DNA from: CAZAFD01 sp964484785 | GTDB lineage: Bacteria > Pseudomonadota > Alphaproteobacteria > Rickettsiales > UBA1997 | Length of the DNA stretch: 16,440 nt | Assembly (NCBI GenBank): GCA_964484785.1 | Contig: CAZAFD010000016.1 | Span: forward strand, 1 to 16,440 | Direction: 5' to 3' | Part shown: positions 1-6,029 of the stretch, in pieces | How positions within the stretch are numbered: position 1 is the stretch's first letter | Layout: the number at the start of each line of letters is the position of its first letter | Notes under the pieces: model-generated | Databases searched by the model: none | Told to the model about the DNA's origin: nothing | Seen by the model: only the letters and a program-made list of their open reading frames with translations | Translations under genes and position numbers: made by a program

Positions 1-594
1 AGTGCAGTAATAGGAGGAAGAGCTTTAATTGATCAGGCTAAGATTATAACGATAATGAAGGAATTTGAGGAAATAAAAAGCGCACTACAAACATACCACC
101 ACAACGGGCATATTCTAGACCCTGGCCACTGCGGTCGTGGATCATTCAAACAGTTAAAGGATCTTGGTTATATAAGCGATTCCCAGGTTGATAATAACCA
201 AGATTATTTTTTCTCACTTAAATCCAAAATAAAAGGCGTTGACGGAAAAAAATCTGCCTGGACTGCCCATACGTGTGATTCATCCTCCACTTATTGGACT
301 AATAAATATGGACAACCTTATAAAATAAAAATTTTATATGGAGACCGTACCTACCAGATATCTCCTATGTCAATAAAATTCTGCTACAAATTAGTACAAA
401 AATTAAGAGCACGTTACGGAGAAGATGTTACTATAAACCCGGACGAGAGACGGATGTCGCTGAAGGATGTGAAGAAAATTGGTTTTGGTTGTCAATGTCT
501 TTCTGAGAAACTATATTCTTGGGGTACTTGCGACGCTAAAAATTCAGACGATTGGTATGCTGAGCTCGGTGCTTATATTTATGATTTTGATTAG
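1..594 (+). CDS. Type IV pilin-like / pseudopilin protein, 5' partial
   Basis: The reading frame is open from base 1, so the start lies outside the window and 197 residues are visible. The first visible residues (SAVIGGRALIDQAKI) followed by an amphipathic helix (MKEFEEIKSALQTYHHN) resemble the end of the hydrophobic N-terminal helix of class III-signal prepilins and the start of the exposed helix. The diagnostic cleavage and methylation site (G-F-x-x-x-E) would lie just upstream and cannot be seen. The remaining roughly 150 residues form a polar, soluble-looking domain rich in Tyr, Trp and Asp, with six cysteines (for example HCG, HTC, KFC, a CQC pair and GTC) that could form disulfides in the periplasm or outside the cell. 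Such proteins are minor pilins or pseudopilins of type IV pili or type II secretion. The specific role is not recognisable. It is followed by a hairpin terminator, so it ends its transcript. Confidence 0.6.
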   Translation, partial: SAVIGGRALIDQAKIITIMKEFEEIKSALQTYHHNGHILDPGHCGRGSFKQLKDLGYISDSQVDNNQDYFFSLKSKIKGVDGKKSAWTAHTCDSSSTYWTNKYGQPYKIKILYGDRTYQISPMSIKFCYKLVQKLRARYGEDVTINPDERRMSLKDVKKIGFGCQCLSEKLYSWGTCDAKNSDDWYAELGAYIYDFD

Positions 595-651
595 CAATAC
601 TAATACCTTGATTTAAAAAGAACACAATCAATTTTGATCTATTAAATTACG

Positions 652-702
652 ATAACAACAACAGACTGCCATTTAAAAAGCAATGCAGTTTGTTTTTGTT
701 AT
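652..702 (+). terminator. Hairpin terminator after the pilin-like gene
   Basis: A core stem ACTGC-(C)-ATT (665-673) pairs with AATGCAGT (682-689) with one bulged C and an 8-nt loop. The flanks extend the pairing outward as an A/C-rich left arm (652-664) against a T/G-rich right arm (690-702), with one mismatch and one G-T pair. The right arm includes the T-rich run TTTGTTTTTGTT. It lies 58 nt after the pilin stop codon. The symmetry means it could work on both strands, but only the + strand has a gene running into it nearby. Confidence 0.6.
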
Positions 703-1382
703 ATGTTATATGTTTTTATACAACATAATACTCTAAAATTTAAAAAACATTGCTACGTTTATTGTTTTTAAAATAGCGTCTCATTATAATAAAACTTAGA
801 TTTTCTATAAAATTTACATATCCAGGCTCTTTGCAAAACAAGAGATTTAATTATATAAATAACTTATAATAAAGGTAATTATTGGTAAAAGTACAGACAA
901 TCAATACATTTTATAAATTAACACTAACTTAATAAAAGTTAATACAAACCTCATGGCTGCAACCAAAAAGTTATAAAAATAATTAATACATAGCGTGGCA
1001 AGATATACGGTATAATAACATAAACAACAACCTCTGTCCGATCTTTGTAAAAAAATTAGTTAAAAAATAATAAATTATTACAAAGAAGAGAATGCTTTGC
1101 AAATAAACATATAACTATGTCTGACTTTCATATATCTTGATACATTTGTAGTAATAAAAGAAACAGAAATAACCTTAACAAAAACATCTGCTCTAGGCTT
1201 TTAAGATCAAAGATATAATCTCTGTATATAGATATAATTTTATTAAAAGTTTTTTATATTTGAATTAATACATAATAAAAAGACATCTATTATCAATAAA
1301 TGCTAACTAAGCCTTGTTATAAAGTATGGCTATCCTAAAAAATCACATAGCCTCAAGGTTACTTTTCTATCTTATATCATTG

Positions 1383-1425
1383 ACTAAAAAAGAACAAATC
1401 GGAGCTTTCTAGCATTGGCTCCGAT
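1383..1425 (-). terminator. Rho-independent terminator of secA
   Basis: Read on the minus strand, a perfect 8-bp stem ATCGGAGC/GCTCCGAT (arms 1418-1425 and 1398-1405, 12-nt loop) is followed by the T-rich run TTGTTCTTTTTTAG (about 1397-1384). It lies 85 nt downstream of the secA stop. The G+C-rich stem stands out in this AT-rich spacer and has the textbook form of an intrinsic terminator. Confidence 0.85.
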
Positions 1426-1510
1426 CCAAATAAGACTTTATACAACAAACCCAATTAGTTAAAAAAATCAGGTTTATAAGTTTAACTACCTTGCAATGGG
1501 TATATAAAAA

Positions 1511-4285
1511 TTAACTTTTTAACTTACCGCAACAGTATTTATATTTTTTGCCTGAACCACATGGACACTTCTCATTTCTACCAATTCTACCCCAATTATC
1601 TAAAGTATTATAGTCGGTTGCTACAGTACGCTTTCTTGAAACCACGGTTTCTTGCTTTCTTGTAACATTTCTGTTGGCTGCCTCTAAGGTTTTAGCATTC
1701 GCTCTATTTAGTTCGCTAATTGTCCTTGCTAAATCCTGCCTGTTTTCTACTAACTCTTGATTGGTAATATTAAAGACTTCGGACTGAGCTTCATCTTCTT
1801 TCTTACTTAGATAAGTCATATCAAGCTTTAGTCTGAAAATTATCGATATAGTTTCAATATTTATCTTTGACATTAAATCTTCGAACAAATAATAGGCTTC
1901 TTTTTTATACTCAACCAAAGGATCTTTTTGGCCGTAAGCCCTTAAATTAATTGATCGTCTAACTTGATCTAAAGAATTTAAGTGATTTTTCCACAATCTA
2001 TCTATAGTTAACAAGAAAATCGTCCTTTGCATACGTTTAAATACATCTTCACCATATAAAGTTTTTTTCTCAGTTAAGATGTCATTAAGCTTATTACTTA
2101 ATATTAAACCTAATTTTTTAACATCAGGCTTTGGTTCTACTTCGCCCTTTTCTAAAGTAAAACCATAATTAGCTTGTAATTCTGTATTTAACCTAGCTAT
2201 GTCCAATTTTTTATCTTTTTCAGAAAAGCAAGCTTGTAATAACTTTTGATTTCTCTCATTGGTTATATAATCAATTTCCTCACTTACATCTTCAGCAAAC
2301 ATTATATCTTTTCTTAATTCAAAGATAACCTTTCTTTGCATATTAACAACATCATCATATTTAAGCACATTTTTACGCATCTCATAATGCATATTTTCAA
2401 CTTTCTTTTGTGCTCTACTTAATGACTTGCTAATCAATGGATGAATAATCGCCTCTCCTTCCTTCAAACCAAGCCTAACTAAAAGACCGCTAAGCTTATC
2501 GGTACCAAAAATCCTCATTAAATCATCTTGTAATGATATAAAAAACTGTGATACCCCAGGATCACCTTGTCTTCCAGATCTTCCTCTTAATTGATTATCT
2601 ATTCTTCTACTCTCATGTCTCTCCGTTCCCAAAACAAACAAACCACCAGCCTTAAGGACTATTTCCTTGTTGGCTTTTATTTCATCATCTAGTAGCTTAA
2701 TTTTAATAGCCTTCTCCTCTTGAGTCATCGAGGTATCATTCAAAATATTCTCAACTTCAAACTCATCTGTACCACCTAACTTAATATCAGTACCACGACC
2801 TGCCATATTGGTAGCTATAGTAATGGCTCCAGCCTTACCAGCTTGTGCAATTATATAAGCTTCTTTTTCATGATACTTAGCATTTAAAACATTATGTTTT
2901 AAATTTTCCTTCTTTAGAAGACCAGACAGATATTCAGATCTTTCTATACTTACAGTACCAACTAAAATAGGTTGTTGCTTTGCATGACATTCCTTTATCT
3001 TTTCTACAATAGCCTTATATTTCTCTGCTTCAGTTCTATAAATAACATCATCAAGATCTTTTCTTATAACAGGTAAATTTGTGGGAATAGCAACAGTTCT
3101 CAAATTATAAATCTGCTCAAATTCAACTGCCTCAGTCAAGGCTGTACCAGTCATGCCAGCTAATTTAGGATACATTCTAAAGTAGTTTTGGTAAGTAACA
3201 GATGCCAAGGTCTGGTTTTCATTCTGAATTTGTACACCTTCTTTAGCTTCTAAAGCCTGATGTAGTCCGTCAGAAAACCTTCTGCCTTCTAATATTCTAC
3301 CGGTAAACTCATCTACAAGATAAACTTGACCATTTTTAACAGTATAATCTGTTTCATTTTTAAATAGTTTATAAGCCTTTAGAGATTGATTGATGTGATG
3401 GATTAAATTCATATATTTGATATTATATAAACTCTCTCCACTTGCCACCAAACCTGCATCTTGTAATATCTTTTCAACCTTTTCCATGCCTTCTTCTGTT
3501 AAGCATACAGTTCGGTCTTTTTCGTCAATCTTACATAGATTATCTTCAATATCCTTTACAATTTGATTAACATCTGAGTAGAGTTGTGAATTATCGTCTG
3601 TAGAACCGGATATAATTAACGGGGTTCTAGCTTCATCTATCAAAATCGAATCTACTTCATCAACTATAGCATAGTAGAATTCTCTCTGACACAATTGCTC
3701 TGTATTAACTTTTAAATTATCCCTCAAATAATCAAACCCAAACTCACTATTAGTACCATAGGTTACATCACATGCATAAGCTGCCTTTCTCTGGTTATCA
3801 TCCATGCCATTAAGTACACAACCAACAGTCAAACCTAGGAATTTATAAATCTTACCCATCATTTCAGAATGAGTCTTGGCTAGATAATCATTTACTGTAA
3901 CAACATGGACTCCCTTGCCTGTTAAGGCATTTAAATATACCGGCAAGACGGCAGCCAAGGTCTTACCTTCTCCTGTTTTCATTTCAGCAATTTGTCCCTT
4001 GTGTAATACTATACCAGCCATAAGTTGTACATCAAAAGGTCTTAGACCCAAAGTACGCTTTGATGCTTCTCTAACTATAGCAAAGGCATTAACTAAAATA
4101 TCATCCAGACTCTCACCAGCCTTTAATCTTGATTTTAAAATGTTAGTTTGTTCCTTTAAGCCATCATCACTTAATGTAAGATATACCTTTTCCAAATCAT
4201 TTATCTTTTCTACTGTCTCAGCCATTCCCTTAATAAGCCTATCATTTGCCGAGCCAAAAATTCTTCTAACAATATTACCCAACAT
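1511..4285 (-). CDS. secA: Preprotein translocase ATPase SecA
   Basis: SecA is the cytosolic and membrane-peripheral motor that uses ATP to push unfolded preproteins through SecYEG. The 924-residue length is normal for the family. Visible landmarks are Walker A MKTGEGKT (102-109), the DEAD-type box DEVD (209-212), GTNSEFGFDYLRDN in the first nucleotide-binding domain, NMAGRGTDIKLGG and the arginine-finger region QLRGRSGRQGD in the second. The C-terminal zinc-binding SEC-C tail is CPCGSGKKYKYCC, with Cys 907, 909, 918 and 919, which in other bacteria binds SecB or phospholipid. The ATG has only a weak AGAAGA upstream. The gene lies 118 nt after mtaB with a plausible promoter of its own in the gap, and a strong terminator follows. 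No truncation or missing motif was seen. It is the anchor gene for calling this a real chromosomal region. Confidence 0.98.
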   Translation of the reverse strand: MLGNIVRRIFGSANDRLIKGMAETVEKINDLEKVYLTLSDDGLKEQTNILKSRLKAGESLDDILVNAFAIVREASKRTLGLRPFDVQLMAGIVLHKGQIAEMKTGEGKTLAAVLPVYLNALTGKGVHVVTVNDYLAKTHSEMMGKIYKFLGLTVGCVLNGMDDNQRKAAYACDVTYGTNSEFGFDYLRDNLKVNTEQLCQREFYYAIVDEVDSILIDEARTPLIISGSTDDNSQLYSDVNQIVKDIEDNLCKIDEKDRTVCLTEEGMEKVEKILQDAGLVASGESLYNIKYMNLIHHINQSLKAYKLFKNETDYTVKNGQVYLVDEFTGRILEGRRFSDGLHQALEAKEGVQIQNENQTLASVTYQNYFRMYPKLAGMTGTALTEAVEFEQIYNLRTVAIPTNLPVIRKDLDDVIYRTEAEKYKAIVEKIKECHAKQQPILVGTVSIERSEYLSGLLKKENLKHNVLNAKYHEKEAYIIAQAGKAGAITIATNMAGRGTDIKLGGTDEFEVENILNDTSMTQEEKAIKIKLLDDEIKANKEIVLKAGGLFVLGTERHESRRIDNQLRGRSGRQGDPGVSQFFISLQDDLMRIFGTDKLSGLLVRLGLKEGEAIIHPLISKSLSRAQKKVENMHYEMRKNVLKYDDVVNMQRKVIFELRKDIMFAEDVSEEIDYITNERNQKLLQACFSEKDKKLDIARLNTELQANYGFTLEKGEVEPKPDVKKLGLILSNKLNDILTEKKTLYGEDVFKRMQRTIFLLTIDRLWKNHLNSLDQVRRSINLRAYGQKDPLVEYKKEAYYLFEDLMSKINIETISIIFRLKLDMTYLSKKEDEAQSEVFNITNQELVENRQDLARTISELNRANAKTLEAANRNVTRKQETVVSRKRTVATDYNTLDNWGRIGRNEKCPCGSGKKYKYCCGKLKS

Positions 4286-4330
4286 TTTTTCTTCTAAAAA
4301 AATAATTAAATTTATAATAAAACACCATAT

Positions 4331-4358
4331 AATATATAGAGACTTTTATATTTTACAA
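4331..4358 (-). promoter_or_regulatory. Candidate sigma-70 promoter for secA
   Basis: On the minus strand a -35 TTGTAA (4353-4358, 4 of 6 to consensus) is separated by 16 nt from a -10 TATATT (4331-4336, 5 of 6). It lies 46 nt upstream of the secA start, inside the mtaB-secA gap, and would allow secA to be transcribed without mtaB. In such AT-rich DNA chance matches are common, so this is a moderate call. Confidence 0.4.
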
Positions 4359-4390
4359 GTCACCAGTTTTAGTCCTATAGTACAATCTAA

Positions 4391-4443
4391 TCCAATTTCA
4401 TATTTATAATCTGTCCAATTTCATATTTATAATCTGTCCAATT
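4391..4443. repeat. 23-bp tandem direct repeat across the mtaB stop codon
   Basis: Two identical 23-bp copies (4391-4413 and 4414-4436) stand head to tail, followed by the first bases of a third (4437-4443). The array spans the last codons and stop of mtaB. Because 23 is not a multiple of 3, the second copy is read in a different frame. The present protein ends MKLDRL. With a single copy it would end MKLD at a TAG. Confidence 0.9.
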
Positions 4444-5654
4444 TTGTCATCTAAATTATCTCTAATTTCCCACCTTAAATAATTTTCCAATCTTACAATA
4501 TTTTTACTTTCAACCAAAACATTTTGATTGCTTCCTATACATCTTTGTCTTAATAATCTTAGATTATAATCCGCAAGGTCCCTAAGTTCTTTAGCTCTTT
4601 GCCTTCTTATAAAGAGGTCAAGCTGTGGCATCTTAGCTGCCGGAGTCTCTGGTCTTTCTGAATATGGAAATATATGGCCGTATGTTATTGGTAGATCTCT
4701 GATAAGTCCACAAGAATTAGCGTGCATATCTGCGGTTTCTGTTGGAAAACCAGCTATAAAATCAGCACCAAATACAACCTCACTTCTTCTTTTTAGTACT
4801 TCATTACAAATATTAAAAGCATCCTCTCTAGTATGGCGTCTCTTCATACGAGCTAGTATTGTATTATCTCCGGACTGAAGACTAAAATGTAGGTGCGGCA
4901 TCAGTCTAGCCTCGTTTGAAACGAGGTCAATTAATTCCTCATCAAAATCAGCAATATCTAAAGATGACAACCTTAACCTATCGAGTTTAGTCTCTTGTAG
5001 TATTAACTTTATTAATCCGCTAAGTTTAATCTTCTTCTGTAAACTACTACCATAATCACTGATATTAACACCAGTTAGTACTATCTCTTTATACCCATTA
5101 TCCAATAAAACCTGTATTTGGTTTATAATATCCTGTGGTTCGATTGATATACTTGGCCCTCGCGCTAGTCTCGTTAAACAAAAGGTGCACTCATTGTTAC
5201 AACCACTTTGAATCTGCACAAAAGCTCTTACTTTACCTTCTAAACCATATACGATATTACTCTTAATATCTCTTGGTTTAAAAATATCTGATACCTGGCA
5301 TAAACTGGACTTGTCCTTTTGAATTCTAGTATAGTTAGATAAGTCTAACTTATCTAAATTCCCTAAAACAAAATCAACATACGGTAAATTCAAATACTTT
5401 TCTTTATTCACTTGCACTGCACAGCCAACAACACCTATTATTACATCTGGATTTTCTCTTTTTTCTTTTCTTACGGCCTGAAGTAACTGCCTTTCTGCTT
5501 CCTTAGTTACTACACAACTATTAAAAATAACTATATCTTCGTCTTGATAGCTACTAGCATCTCTCAAAACTTGTTTTATCATTTCTCCTTCATAGATATT
5601 TAATCTACAACCAAAGTTTACAACACGAAACCCCATATATAATAAATCATTCAT
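4404..5654 (-). CDS. mtaB: tRNA (t6A37) methylthiotransferase MtaB
   Basis: MtaB is a radical-SAM enzyme that adds a methylthio group to t6A at position 37 of tRNA, which stabilises codon-anticodon pairing. The 416-residue protein has the usual order: N-terminal UPF0004 domain with the three cysteines that hold the second iron-sulfur cluster (Cys16 in NFGCRLN, Cys47 in NSCVVT, Cys78 in VGCA), then the radical-SAM motif CNNECTFC (Cys152, 156, 159), then a short C-terminal TRAM-like region. NFGCRLN and the 'T-R-x-A-R-G' after the cluster favour MtaB over MiaB or RimO. Neither the first ATG nor the in-frame ATG at codon 7 has a clear ribosome site. Codon 7 lies nearer the position where homologues begin. 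The end is altered by a tandem repeat, and the first ATG lies in a hairpin loop. It is downstream of addB and upstream of secA. Confidence 0.92.
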   Translation of the reverse strand: MNDLLYMGFRVVNFGCRLNIYEGEMIKQVLRDASSYQDEDIVIFNSCVVTKEAERQLLQAVRKEKRENPDVIIGVVGCAVQVNKEKYLNLPYVDFVLGNLDKLDLSNYTRIQKDKSSLCQVSDIFKPRDIKSNIVYGLEGKVRAFVQIQSGCNNECTFCLTRLARGPSISIEPQDIINQIQVLLDNGYKEIVLTGVNISDYGSSLQKKIKLSGLIKLILQETKLDRLRLSSLDIADFDEELIDLVSNEARLMPHLHFSLQSGDNTILARMKRRHTREDAFNICNEVLKRRSEVVFGADFIAGFPTETADMHANSCGLIRDLPITYGHIFPYSERPETPAAKMPQLDLFIRRQRAKELRDLADYNLRLLRQRCIGSNQNVLVESKNIVRLENYLRWEIRDNLDDKIGQIINMKLDRL

Positions 5655-5668
5655 CTGAAAAATGATTT
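5644..5668 (-). promoter_or_regulatory. Hairpin with the mtaB start codon in its loop
   Basis: Perfect 8-bp arms AAATCATT (5644-5651) and AATGATTT (5661-5668) flank a 9-nt loop. On the mtaB mRNA the annotated ATG (5652-5654) is in that loop, at its 3' edge. The stem is A-T rich and therefore weak. It might affect initiation, or it may favour the alternative ATG six codons further on. Confidence 0.45.
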
Positions 5669-5719
5669 TTATCAGTAAATCATAAGAATTGCAAGAAATA
5701 CCTGATTATCTTTTTACAA

Positions 5720-5755
5720 CTACACCTCTAAAATTAATTTTATATCTACCTTCAT
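5720..5755 (-). CDS. Possible 11-codon leader ORF upstream of mtaB (speculative)
   Basis: An ATG at 5753-5755 opens a reading frame of 11 residues (MKVDIKLILEV) ending in TAG. It would mean little alone, but it is preceded by a perfect Shine-Dalgarno on the same strand, which is rare in this window. The gap is 21 nt, too long for normal initiation. A 14-nt palindrome occupies the middle of that gap, and folding it would shorten the spacing to 7 nt. The frame ends 65 nt before the mtaB start. It may be a leader peptide, the remnant of a lost gene, or chance. Confidence 0.25.
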   Translation of the reverse strand: MKVDIKLILEV

Positions 5756-5758
5756 GCT

Positions 5759-5785
5759 ATCTAATATTAGATCTGTCCTCCTTTC
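5759..5785 (-). promoter_or_regulatory. Shine-Dalgarno site followed by a 14-nt palindrome
   Basis: On the minus strand GAAAGGAGG (5785-5777) is followed by ACAG, then the perfect palindrome ATCTAATATTAGAT (5772-5759), then AGC and an ATG. As DNA the palindrome could be an operator. As RNA it could form a short A-U stem of about 5 bp with a 4-nt loop. Which, if either, applies cannot be told from the sequence. Confidence 0.4.
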
Positions 5786-6029
5786 ACAATTTATTGATAC
5801 TTTTTACGTTTTTGTTTTGTTGTATTCTTTAATTGATTAACTTCTGGTTTTTACTACTAATATACACATATATAATCAATATATTAATAACTACATATTA
5901 ATATAAATTAACTACCTCTCTTTTAATTTTTGCATAAATTAGCTTAATATTCAATTTTATCACAATCCTTATTTAAAAATCATTAAACATCATAAATAAA
6001 AGTCATCTAAATAAGAACATTAAAAAGCA

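Larger units (their letters stand above)
595..1510. other. Gene-free AT-rich spacer
   Basis: About 0.9 kb lies between the pilin-like gene and the end of secA. Apart from the two terminators listed separately, no reading frame of convincing length or composition, no tRNA fold and no repeat was seen. A TATAAT at 1011-1016 has no acceptable -35 and no gene downstream. This is most simply decayed sequence, as is common in reduced Rickettsiales-like genomes. An unrecognised small RNA cannot be excluded. Confidence 0.6.
5655..6029. other. Spacer between addB and mtaB
   Basis: This 375-nt AT-rich spacer has no long reading frame. It holds the palindrome, the Shine-Dalgarno-like site and the mini-ORF just upstream of mtaB, which are listed separately. 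No intrinsic terminator was seen after addB, so read-through into mtaB is possible. The addA gene, which often neighbours addB, is not here. Confidence 0.55.

Noticed and set aside
1011..1016. TATAAT as a promoter in the 0.9-kb spacer
   Set aside because: There is no acceptable -35 or extended -10, and no gene lies downstream on that strand.
3915..4409. A 164-codon plus-strand reading frame opposite the start of secA
   Set aside because: It is antisense to highly conserved secA codons, has no recognisable domain and has no ribosome site.
4391..4443. Tandem repeat as a CRISPR-like array
   Set aside because: There are only two full units, directly abutting with no spacers, and they overlap coding sequence.
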